From assembly GCA_029941905.1 (NCBI GenBank), contig JAPYTQ010000026.1, positions 1 through 64,000 of the forward strand: 64,000 nucleotides of DNA, in the 5' to 3' direction. The stretch is from JAHRVQ01 sp029941905 (lineage in GTDB: Bacteria; Pseudomonadota; Gammaproteobacteria; Pseudomonadales; Azotimanducaceae). The notes under the pieces were generated by a model. The model was given only the letters and a program-made list of their open reading frames with translations. It ran no database searches and was not told the origin of the DNA. Below are positions 1-8,596 of the stretch, piece after piece; position 1 is the first letter of the stretch; the number at the start of each line of letters is the position of its first letter. The translations under genes and the position numbers were made by a program.

Positions 1-726
1 ATTGTTTGAAAAAGCCGCTACTTCATACCCCATTTCTTGAATCCTCTCTCCATAAACCGAACGAAAAATCTCCAAATGCACATCTGTCAGGTGATTACGC
101 CAATCACCAACAGATGCAGAACGGACATGCCTTTGTAGATCACTATTTTTCTTACGCATCCGACTTACTGACGATGCTCTAATCGCTGATCGGATCTTCT
201 CATCCTCTACCGGACGGATCTCGTCTGTAATCCATTTCAACTCTTCGAATGTCCTGGCGTGCAAGTCTTCATAGCGGACGATTCGCTTCCGATTACTAAT
301 CAGCCAAGCATAAGCCAGACGAATATGAGCACCAAATCCGTTATCTACTCCACTCAAGTATTCAAGCACATCTGGATGATCTATGGGCTTTTCAAGCAAA
401 ACACTCAGTGCATGTGACTTGGGAAACAGATCAGAGAAATTCTGAACATAGTAATACAAAGATACAAAGCTGTCGTATGGGTTGCGGATTGTTGTTATCA
501 CCTGAGCACTGATCGAATCAGCAACTTCAAAAAAATGCGCTGAGGGCGAATAATGTTCGTGCATGATCGAATTTTCAGGAAACAATCCTTCCTGAATATA
601 ATTCTGCAGAAGATCCGGATCGTCGTCTGACGGGGAAACAATCTGAGCCAGGTCATAAATCTCACCAAGCAAATTTTTGATCCACGTGTTCCCGGACTTA
701 GGGGGGCTTGCAATGATAATTCTCAA
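1..726 (-). CDS. Sulfotransferase family protein (partial, C-terminus beyond window)
   Basis: Probably transfers a sulfo group from PAPS to a sugar or other acceptor in the adjacent glycan locus. The N-terminal PPKSGNTW motif fits the 5'-phosphosulfate loop of sulfotransferases. RNPYDSF about 85 residues later fits the 3'-phosphate-binding motif. The frame stays open to base 1, so the C-terminus is cut by the window edge. The start is inferred to be TTG at 726-724, because an in-frame TAG lies two codons upstream and no ATG precedes the P-loop. The substrate cannot be read from the sequence. It is followed upstream on the same strand by the WbsX-like gene, which suggests a shared role in decorating surface polysaccharide. 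Confidence 0.8.
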   Translation of the reverse strand, partial: MRIIIASPPKSGNTWIKNLLGEIYDLAQIVSPSDDDPDLLQNYIQEGLFPENSIMHEHYSPSAHFFEVADSISAQVITTIRNPYDSFVSLYYYVQNFSDLFPKSHALSVLLEKPIDHPDVLEYLSGVDNGFGAHIRLAYAWLISNRKRIVRYEDLHARTFEELKWITDEIRPVEDEKIRSAIRASSVSRMRKKNSDLQRHVRSASVGDWRNHLTDVHLEIFRSVYGERIQEMGYEVAAFSNN

Positions 727-827
727 ACTCTAAATTCCCAGATCAGATACAACTTGTTCAATTTTACATTATCAATCGCCAGTCTGGAATACTGGCAACC
801 AATTTCTGCACAAATCGGGCTCCCCGC

Positions 828-3179
828 CTAATCGGTTGTTAATTCCAACGAAGAATACTTAAAGTCTATCAACTTGACATAGTCTAGGTGTTTATCCAGA
901 AGTAGCTGCGGTAGTTCGTTCAGGTCCAGCAGGATATTGTGTGAACTAACCGATAAATCGTATTCTTTGGAAAAGTATTGCTGAAGTACGAATGTGTTGA
1001 TCAAACCCTCATCAGGGTCAGCCAAAGCCACTCCATTCGACAATGCTTTTGTTTTAAACTTAGCCTTATAGAAACTTTTTTGCCGTGACAAGAGCAAGTA
1101 AAACAGCCAGATCCCTTGTTCCTTAAATGTCGAAATAACGCTGCCATGTTTGACCAGTACTTTTTCAGATTGCTCTTTTCTCACAACTACTGCACTCAGG
1201 TCACTGATAAAGTTTCTAATACACAGGTCTTCACATGGATTATCTTCAACGGCAGGCCTGCCCGTCACTATTGACCCGAAGTTTTCTACATCTGAATAGC
1301 CAAGAACAACCTTGTTTTCTCGCATTCCCTGCAGAACACCTTTCAGCCAACTTTTTTTCGGCTGGCATGAATTGCCAACAAACCAAACAAATTCACCTTT
1401 CGACCTCTTTATCGCAGCTAACTTTTCAACACAATCAATTTCGGATTGAACATCCAGAAATACAAGGCGTAGCTTCGCGAACTGATTAATATTTTCTATC
1501 TGGAGAACTATTGCTTCATCTTGTCTACAAAGCACGAGCACCTCGTAAACCGGGACCTCTTGATTGGCAATCTGCTTAAGGAGGTGTGGCGATGATATAA
1601 CATCGGTGGCCGCCACAACCGCAGAGACTCTGGGAACCCAAAAGCCAATTTCCTCCAGTGTACTTTTTGTTAACCACTTGCCAGTCTCTTTTGTTGAAGC
1701 TTTTGTGTGTGATAACCTTAGAACCGGAAACTGTGATTCCTGAATTTGATCCTTAGTGTTTTTGTCCAGCTCACACAAAACAACAATCCCACGCACCCCT
1801 TGAGCAGAATATCTTTCGAGCAGGAATTGAATATTATTTTTCCTCTCCCAAAGGAAATACTCTCTAGAGCCTGTTTTTGCTTTTCCACAGCCAAGATTTA
1901 GAATCATCAGCTTAATCTTGAATCTCTCAATCTCATCTAAAACTTCCGAGCGAAAATCGCGTCCAGTGTTCTCATCAGTTATCAACAACAGAATCTGTGA
2001 ATGGTAGGCGGTTTCTACGTTTTTAAGGGCTTCCTTAAACTGCTTGTGGTATTCACCAGACTCTCTAAAAACAGACATCAGGGAAAGATCATTATTCCGA
2101 TCATTCCAGCTTTCCAAAAATAAAATTGGATCTACAGCCTTGTTTTGAAACAGTAATTGCCGAAGGTCAGACTGGAACCTCCTTAGAAAAACAGCCCAGC
2201 CGGGGGAATTTACTGGAAACTGAGGTACCTTAAGGTAAGCATAGTCAACCGATTGAATCACTCCATCTGCCCATTCAACTTCATGACCATCCAGTGATAA
2301 AACAAAAATCTCTCCAAGGCCATTTTCCAGACAATACCAACGCCACTCTTCGACATACTCTTCGTAATCGTGTGGTTCAATATTCTCTACGACTATCAGC
2401 GGCTTCCCTGCGACAGTCACATACCGTTGATCTTCAAAATATTGCGCAGCTATCCTGATAAATGCCAGTTTCGTATTTACCCCGAAGCTCCGGACAGTAT
2501 TGGGAATTGAGTCCCTGGTAAAACGGACGCAATACTTCAGCTCGATCTCCGTGTTATTCAAGTGATGACTTACAACCCCATCGAAATCACCCGTAATCGA
2601 TTGTAAATGTATGTCATAACAGAAACCTGATATTTTCGCGGCAACGGCGAGCTCTGCATGACGCCGGAACAATCCAGGATTCCTCAGATCCCCCCCTATC
2701 TCCTTCTCAATGGCCGTATCAAACAAGGCAAGTACTAGAGGCGTTCTCTCAGGACAGTTGGGTTGGGTTTTTTGTTTAGCCCGGGGCTTTTCACGTTGAA
2801 GGTCTTTCTTTTTATGTACGGCCTTCTTTTTGGCCTCCTTCCGTTGTTTCTTTCCTGGCGCAACACGCCAGGCTAAAAGCCGATCGGCTGCCTGGCCCGG
2901 CAACGTAATGAAAACAGTTCTTATGAACCTAAGCGGAGCACTTAGCTTCCATGAAAAGCTGTTCCGAATCCGATCTACCTCTACCTGATATTCATCCCGT
3001 TCCAATTCTGCAGAACGAAGCTTATTCTGTAGAATCTGTACTTCATGTTCTTTTTGGCGAACGGTTTCCTTACTTAGACGTAATTGATCTCCAGCTGATT
3101 CCGAACCTTCTTCATAAATTCGTAAGCTGGACAACCGTTTGTAAATACGTCTCAGTTTTTCTTCTGGTTCCATTACCAT
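828..3179 (-). CDS. WbsX-like glycan protein with degenerate glycosyltransferase C-terminus
   Basis: 783 aa. Residues about 25-70 look like a coiled coil, followed by a Lys/Arg-rich linker (about 105-140). Residues about 145-360 resemble the WbsX/GH99-like family common in O-antigen loci: the segment around YFEDQRYVTVAGKPLIVVEN and a closing FLESWNDRNN match its usual landmarks. The usual WNEWAEG-type motif is altered to WNDRNNDL, so catalytic activity is uncertain. The C-terminal 250 residues look like a diverged GT-A fold (VVAATDVISSPHLLKQIANQ) without a clear DXD. The start is ATG at 3179; a second ATG two codons later is equally possible. Function in glycan assembly is inferred from family and neighbours. 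Confidence 0.65.
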   Translation of the reverse strand: MVMEPEEKLRRIYKRLSSLRIYEEGSESAGDQLRLSKETVRQKEHEVQILQNKLRSAELERDEYQVEVDRIRNSFSWKLSAPLRFIRTVFITLPGQAADRLLAWRVAPGKKQRKEAKKKAVHKKKDLQREKPRAKQKTQPNCPERTPLVLALFDTAIEKEIGGDLRNPGLFRRHAELAVAAKISGFCYDIHLQSITGDFDGVVSHHLNNTEIELKYCVRFTRDSIPNTVRSFGVNTKLAFIRIAAQYFEDQRYVTVAGKPLIVVENIEPHDYEEYVEEWRWYCLENGLGEIFVLSLDGHEVEWADGVIQSVDYAYLKVPQFPVNSPGWAVFLRRFQSDLRQLLFQNKAVDPILFLESWNDRNNDLSLMSVFRESGEYHKQFKEALKNVETAYHSQILLLITDENTGRDFRSEVLDEIERFKIKLMILNLGCGKAKTGSREYFLWERKNNIQFLLERYSAQGVRGIVVLCELDKNTKDQIQESQFPVLRLSHTKASTKETGKWLTKSTLEEIGFWVPRVSAVVAATDVISSPHLLKQIANQEVPVYEVLVLCRQDEAIVLQIENINQFAKLRLVFLDVQSEIDCVEKLAAIKRSKGEFVWFVGNSCQPKKSWLKGVLQGMRENKVVLGYSDVENFGSIVTGRPAVEDNPCEDLCIRNFISDLSAVVVRKEQSEKVLVKHGSVISTFKEQGIWLFYLLLSRQKSFYKAKFKTKALSNGVALADPDEGLINTFVLQQYFSKEYDLSVSSHNILLDLNELPQLLLDKHLDYVKLIDFKYSSLELTTD

Positions 3180-3266
3180 CTCGGTTAGCGAAAGAAACTG
3201 CTTTCTTCATTTAGTCACACCAAGTAGATATAATACCAGACACATGTCATGTGAACTTCAAAATTA

Positions 3267-5552
3267 GTGATATCAATTCCTTTTTTTTATACCAGGAGTA
3301 AAGACTTTAGAGCTTCGCTGGAGCCCGTAAATCAGCTAACGAAGATCGGTGAGAAATGGCGCTCAACAGGTGATGATCCCTACTTCGCAATCAAAGCAAA
3401 GCTGAAGCCGGGTTCCTGGTACGAATTTCAAGTCAAAATAGACCTGGAAGTAGATTTTCAGATCGCAAAATTCTATTTTGACTTCGGCGAAGGCTACCTC
3501 GAACAAGATTCAGTGGTACTGCCGTTGAACTCAGGAGAACTTGCAAAGCGCCTGGTTTTCTTCGAACAGTCACCACTTCAGATCAGATTTGATCCTGTTA
3601 CGAGCGCAGGCGACATCGATCTGAAGCACCTCCGCCTGAGAATAAAAAAAACTGAATCTGCCCGGGAGTCAGTTTTAGAAAAGCTTATTTCACAGCACAA
3701 AAAGTTTAAGTCGTTAAACATAGACTCTGCAAAAATAGAGATTAACAGTCGTCTGGAGTCTGCTGCAAATGAATCTGATGCCACCTCCTGGGATACAATC
3801 GCCGCTGAATTCTATAATCAGACCTTTCTGGGACGAGGAACTCAGATCGCATCTTATTCGACGTGGATTCGCGAAGTCGAAACTCTCCACTCGAAAAAAA
3901 TTGCAAACCTGGTCAAGGGAGCCCCCAAAGACTCACCTAAAATATCTGTACTTGTTCCCATATACAAACCCGACCACGACTTACTGAAGAAAATGGTTGA
4001 ATCCGTTTTGGCACAATCATATCAAAACTGGGAATTGTGCCTGGTCGATGACGCTTCGAATGATAGTGACATTCAGAATATTTTGGAATCCTACTCAGAA
4101 TCAGACCACAGAATTCATTACAAAATCAGGGCGACTAATGGACATATCTCCCAGGCATCTAACGACGCCCTGGCGCTGGCAAGTGGCGACTTCTGTGCAT
4201 TGCTGGATCACGACGATACACTCCACACGCATGCCCTAGCTCATGTGGTTAATGCCCTCACTACAAAGCCATTCGCAAAGATAATCTATTCTGATGAAGA
4301 CAAGATTGATGAACAGGGCGTTCGTATGGACCCCCATTTCAAGTCGGACTGGAACAGGGATCTCCTGTACTCCCACAACTATATTTCACATCTCGGCGTC
4401 TACAAGCGATCCCTGATGATGCAAATAGGTGGTTTCAGAGTAGGCTATGAAGGTAGTCAAGATTATGATCTTCTACTGCGCTGCGTCGAGAACTGCAAAA
4501 ATCATGAAATCGTACACATCCCACATATACTCTACCACTGGCGTGCAATCGAGGGTTCGACCGCAGCTTCAGCGTCCAGTAAAAGCTACACAGAAGACGC
4601 AGGTATCAAAGCGTTAGAGGACCATTTTTCAAATACTAAGGTCGATGTTACTGTGTCTCTGGGTCTGTTGCCGAATACTTACAAAGTTAATTGGCAGATA
4701 CCCAATGGTAAATATCCGCTTGTCTCTCTCCTAATTCCAACAAGGGATGGCGTAGACTTACTTTCTGCTTGCGTCGAGAGCATTCTGCAGAAAACCACCT
4801 ACCCTAACTTCGAAATTCTCATTCTGGACAACCAATCCCAGAGAGCAGAAACTTTTGCTTTTTTTCGAGAAATATCTAAAAATTCCCGGGTCAGAATAAT
4901 TAAATACGATTTTCCTTTCAATTTCTCCGGAATCAATAACTATGGTGCAACCTTCGCAAATGGAGAGATACTAGGGTTTATTAACAATGATGTTGAAGTA
5001 ATAAACCCTGAATGGCTTACAGAACTGGCGACTCACGTCTGTCGGAAAGAAATCGGTTGTGTCGGTGCAAAGTTATACTTTGAAAACGATACCATCCAAC
5101 ATGGCGGGATTATTCTTGGTGTGGGCGGCATCGCGGGTCATTCTCATAAATACTACAACAGAGAGCATCCTGGTTACTTTTCCAGATTAAACCTGGTACA
5201 GAATTTATCTGCCGTCACAGCTGCGGTGCAACTCGTAAGAAAGGATGTTTTTCTTCAAGTTGGTGGGTTAAACGAAGCACTATCAGTGGCATTCAACGAC
5301 GTCGACTTCTGCCTCAAAGTGGACCGTGCAGGATACCGAAATCTCTGGACGCCCTATGCGGAACTCTACCATTACGAATCAATCTCCAGGGGAGAAGACA
5401 TTTCTGGCGCAAAAAAAATCAGATTCGAAAAAGAAAACGAACTGATGAGAAAGAAATGGGGAGTCAAGTTAAAGAATGACCCTTATTACAATCCGAACCT
5501 CACCTTGACTCAGGAGAACTTCACTATTGGTCTGCCCAAAGTCGAGGCATAG
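3267..5552 (+). CDS. Tandem-domain family 2 glycosyltransferase
   Basis: 761 aa with two GT2 (GT-A fold) domains. The first (about 225-430) has VDDAS and DHDD metal/nucleotide motifs. The second (about 484-750) has ILDNQS, FINNDVE and the FNDVDFCLK and HYES motifs typical of rhamnosyltransferase-like O-antigen enzymes. The N-terminal 130 residues form a beta-rich domain often fused to these proteins. Start is GTG at 3267, because an in-frame TGA lies 15 nt upstream and no ATG is available. It should use nucleotide-sugar donors to extend a surface polysaccharide at the cytoplasmic face of the membrane; the sugars are not predictable. Its 3' end overlaps the convergent next glycosyltransferase by 29 bp. 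Confidence 0.85.
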   Translation: MISIPFFYTRSKDFRASLEPVNQLTKIGEKWRSTGDDPYFAIKAKLKPGSWYEFQVKIDLEVDFQIAKFYFDFGEGYLEQDSVVLPLNSGELAKRLVFFEQSPLQIRFDPVTSAGDIDLKHLRLRIKKTESARESVLEKLISQHKKFKSLNIDSAKIEINSRLESAANESDATSWDTIAAEFYNQTFLGRGTQIASYSTWIREVETLHSKKIANLVKGAPKDSPKISVLVPIYKPDHDLLKKMVESVLAQSYQNWELCLVDDASNDSDIQNILESYSESDHRIHYKIRATNGHISQASNDALALASGDFCALLDHDDTLHTHALAHVVNALTTKPFAKIIYSDEDKIDEQGVRMDPHFKSDWNRDLLYSHNYISHLGVYKRSLMMQIGGFRVGYEGSQDYDLLLRCVENCKNHEIVHIPHILYHWRAIEGSTAASASSKSYTEDAGIKALEDHFSNTKVDVTVSLGLLPNTYKVNWQIPNGKYPLVSLLIPTRDGVDLLSACVESILQKTTYPNFEILILDNQSQRAETFAFFREISKNSRVRIIKYDFPFNFSGINNYGATFANGEILGFINNDVEVINPEWLTELATHVCRKEIGCVGAKLYFENDTIQHGGIILGVGGIAGHSHKYYNREHPGYFSRLNLVQNLSAVTAAVQLVRKDVFLQVGGLNEALSVAFNDVDFCLKVDRAGYRNLWTPYAELYHYESISRGEDISGAKKIRFEKENELMRKKWGVKLKNDPYYNPNLTLTQENFTIGLPKVEA

Positions 5553-7158
5553 GTGAACGACTACTCAGCGTAATATTTTCGTTGAAGAACGGATCCCCCT
5601 TGGGGCAAACCCGATCCAGGACAGATCTCAGGTAGGTCTTGTCCTCTTCCGGCAGCCCTTTATGACGCGTCCTTGACTCATAATGAATTAATGAAGTTCC
5701 GGGGTCAAAAATATTCCTCAGATCTTTTTCAAATACCCTCAAGCAAAAATCAACGTCACCTGCAACCGTAAATGATTCATCAAATCCTTCTACTAACCCA
5801 TGAGTTTTTTTACTAAACGCAAGACACGCCCCGGTGTTAGCCAAAACATCGCGGCGGATCATCGGCGAAACAAAAATCTCGGCTGGCCTGTTCGCAGTAG
5901 CTTCGCCCATGTATATATGATCAGCGAAACCACCAAACCCGGCAACAACACCGGCATGCTGAATGGTTTTATCGGGATACATCAGCAGAGGACCTACGGT
6001 ACCAATTCCTTTACTCATGCCAAGCATCGCGAGCCGATCCAGCCAATCAGGCGTAATCACCAATGTGTCATTATTCAACAAAATGATCAGTTCACCTTCT
6101 GCCTGGTTGATTCCATCATTGCTCAATCTCGACCAGTTAAACGGATAATCACAACGAATCACTTTTACATCACCTTTTTCCACACTGTGTTCCAACCATG
6201 CAAGGGTCTCCGGATCATCGGACCGATTATCCAGTATCAGAATTTCGACATCGAAATGGTAAAGATGACGGAGAATCGAATCTACACAATCTCGCAACAA
6301 CCCAACCATGTTGCGAGTAGGAATGATGATCGAAACGACCACATTTCCGGAAACTGGTTCATATAGCTCAGGGTAGTGTGAGCTGTCAGTAGTCTTGTTA
6401 ATCAAATGGGTCATGTTGGCATAATCTCGAAATGCACGCGGTGCCAGTACTGGATGGAGTAAATGCATCAGGACATGGCCTACATGAGCAGGCTTCATGG
6501 CGTTTTTAAAACAGGCCATGATTAACTCTTGCCCTGTCAGTATATTCTCGGTTTGACGCAGAACCTTGTACATGAGCTCGCTACGAACAACAATCACTGG
6601 CGCATAAGCCGGATCAAACAGCAATTCTGGAGAATATCCGGGTTTGAAATAGGGATCGTATCTCTGGTCGTTAGCTATGTAATCGTGGTCCGAAAAGACA
6701 ATGTCTGCACCTGTTCGCATCTGTCTCTCCAGGACCCCAAAACATTCCTCAGCGAACTGGCAAAGGGTATCGATTACTACAAAGTGATGACATTTTTTAA
6801 CTTCATTAGAATTTAGCAGTGTGCCTAGCGCTGCAACGTTACATACTTCAGCATCAAGGTCTTCAGGCAGGTCCATAGTTGCAAATTGCACCCTATTGAT
6901 TTCGTTGGTGATCAGATACAACTTTTGCAGCGATGATATTTTCTGTAAACCTGTAAGAAATATTTCGAGCAATTTCGTGTCAACTTCTGCCAAAAAAACT
7001 ATGACTGACATTTTTGCGTCAAACCGGACTGCTGGTCGCCTTTCAACATTCTTAATCCAGTTCCGATAAAGTGAAGGATCCGATCGTCGAATGTATGCCG
7101 CCCTGGAGACGAGTTCACCTATCGTAGCTCTGACTCCATTGCTCAATACGGTGGTCAC
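5524..7158 (-). CDS. Family 2 glycosyltransferase with degenerate N-terminal domain
   Basis: 544 aa. The C-terminal GT2 domain (about 270-510) carries VSIIIPTRN, ILDNRSDD, LLNNDT, a TIQHAGVV segment and GDVDFCLR, all as in tandem O-antigen glycosyltransferases. The N-terminal half retains a GT2-like outline (SVIVFLAEVD, DIVFSDHDYI, PYFKPGYSPELL) but no proper nucleotide-binding motif, so it is probably a structural or acceptor-binding relic. It is convergent with and overlaps the preceding gene by 29 bp. It is related to the genes at 3267 and 8597, so the three probably arose by duplication within the locus. Confidence 0.8.
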   Translation of the reverse strand: MTTVLSNGVRATIGELVSRAAYIRRSDPSLYRNWIKNVERRPAVRFDAKMSVIVFLAEVDTKLLEIFLTGLQKISSLQKLYLITNEINRVQFATMDLPEDLDAEVCNVAALGTLLNSNEVKKCHHFVVIDTLCQFAEECFGVLERQMRTGADIVFSDHDYIANDQRYDPYFKPGYSPELLFDPAYAPVIVVRSELMYKVLRQTENILTGQELIMACFKNAMKPAHVGHVLMHLLHPVLAPRAFRDYANMTHLINKTTDSSHYPELYEPVSGNVVVSIIIPTRNMVGLLRDCVDSILRHLYHFDVEILILDNRSDDPETLAWLEHSVEKGDVKVIRCDYPFNWSRLSNDGINQAEGELIILLNNDTLVITPDWLDRLAMLGMSKGIGTVGPLLMYPDKTIQHAGVVAGFGGFADHIYMGEATANRPAEIFVSPMIRRDVLANTGACLAFSKKTHGLVEGFDESFTVAGDVDFCLRVFEKDLRNIFDPGTSLIHYESRTRHKGLPEEDKTYLRSVLDRVCPKGDPFFNENITLSSRSPMPRLWADQ

Positions 7159-7727
7159 AAACCATCTCGCGAAAGATAAAAACCCACCGTGATCTCGAAG
7201 TAACTGAGCTTGTGACTGGAACAGAAACTGCAGAATTTTAAGCTTTCTATTAATGTTAACGCTCCCGCGTGGCTCAGTTACTAGGGGTAATCCGATGTTT
7301 GATTACTTCCCAACAACAAAGCTCATTCAGACTTTGAATGAAATGGACTAACGCAATGGTGTTTTTCCTGTTCTCCTCAGGACATCTGCTTGATGGCTGA
7401 TCGTACATTCTGAATGAATCTATCCCGAAAAGAACAATTGAGAACATCAAATGATTGACCCTGTTTGCACTGTCATCAGACGGCGGACAAAAACGACTGA
7501 AAGATGTCAACATTTGTAGAAAAAATTGGCAATATCCAAATCAAATCAGACTTTAGTGACCATATTAAAAAAAACCAAGACGAAGCCAGAGTTTTTACAG
7601 TGATGACAAATCATCTAGCCAAATGCTTGCCTAAAAGTGAGACTATACAATTTTATCTTAAGCGACTTCCTTTCAGACAATGGCAAATAAAATTGAAGAC
7701 GATAAGCATACCAAACAGACACTGCCT
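7159..7727. other. AT-rich intergenic stretch, no convincing gene
   Basis: 569 bp between two minus-strand genes. Short open frames of 75-79 codons exist on both strands, but neither shows a recognisable motif, ribosome-binding site or codon pattern resembling the neighbours. The stretch is noticeably A/T-rich, and probably holds the promoter of the glycosyltransferase to its left. A decayed gene cannot be excluded. Confidence 0.5.
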
Positions 7728-8519
7728 CTAATGAAACAAAATCTCTTTGAGTTTTTTCTTTAATCGCCTCGACAATGCAGCTCTTGTACTCACAAAGGGC
7801 GGGTTATGAAAAACTGTCGAATCCGGAGTACTTTTCATTGGCGCATAGTACCGACACCCTTCAAAGTAATAATGCGTAACCTGGCTATGGCGCGTCCTGT
7901 CTTTGTCTTTCTGCGGAGCACCGCCATGCAAGAGATTTCCATGCCAGATAAAGGCTGACCCTTTTGACAGTACACCGTAGCTGGGCTCCAGATTCTGTTC
8001 CCTTATTTTCCTCGCGATAAATTTTTCATACCCCGCATAGTTTTCGTATCCGATTCCCACGCCACTTTGTTGCATATTGTATTCTGGCAGTTTATGGCTG
8101 CTGGGGTAATAAACGAGGGGCCCATTCGCGCTGTCTACATCTTCCAACGCGACCCATACTCCCGCCAAATATCCACCCGGTTCACTGTTAAAGTGAATGG
8201 TGTCTGAATGTGCCCGTTGTTCTGTTCCCACGGGAAAATTCAACGTCTGAAATGGCAACGGTTTTCTGCCAAACAACTGATACAGTACATTCAAAATCTG
8301 GCTGTTAGTCGCCAAAAGCCGTACTGGTCTGTGACCGTACCATGCATTTTCAATTCTTGTACCATGACGAAAAAAACCAGGGCTATCGTCTGATTCATAA
8401 CAGGGACCCAGGGTCTGAACAATTTTGTCCAGGTATCTATCATCAAGGTCCAGCTTGAAACTGATAAACCCGTCCCGCTTAAACTGCTCGATTTGATGTT
8501 TCGATAGTCGGTATCTCAT
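7728..8519 (-). CDS. Phytanoyl-CoA dioxygenase (PhyH) family protein
   Basis: 263 aa Fe(II)/2-oxoglutarate-dependent oxygenase. The iron triad is visible as HSD in RAHSDTIHF and the distal His in NLLHGGAPQ. The downstream DRTRHSQVTHYYF segment supplies the 2-oxoglutarate-binding Arg. SANGPLVYYPSSHK is typical of bacterial PhyH proteins in natural-product and polysaccharide clusters. Here it lies among glycosyltransferases, so it may hydroxylate a sugar or an N-acyl group, which is inference. It is divergent from the next glycosyltransferase, with 77 bp between the starts. Confidence 0.85.
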   Translation of the reverse strand: MRYRLSKHQIEQFKRDGFISFKLDLDDRYLDKIVQTLGPCYESDDSPGFFRHGTRIENAWYGHRPVRLLATNSQILNVLYQLFGRKPLPFQTLNFPVGTEQRAHSDTIHFNSEPGGYLAGVWVALEDVDSANGPLVYYPSSHKLPEYNMQQSGVGIGYENYAGYEKFIARKIREQNLEPSYGVLSKGSAFIWHGNLLHGGAPQKDKDRTRHSQVTHYYFEGCRYYAPMKSTPDSTVFHNPPFVSTRAALSRRLKKKLKEILFH

Positions 8520-8596
8520 GATCCGATACTAACACAATAACATTTCTAACCTTCTGAGCTATAATTCTTCATGGGACTAACAAAAATGAACTCCAA

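Noticed and set aside
5800..6366. 188-codon plus-strand frame
   Set aside because: Fully antisense to the GT2 domain of the 5524-7158 gene, which has clear family motifs.
7274..7731. Two short frames (79 and 75 codons) between the glycosyltransferase and PhyH genes
   Set aside because: No motif, no ribosome-binding site and no match in style to neighbours.
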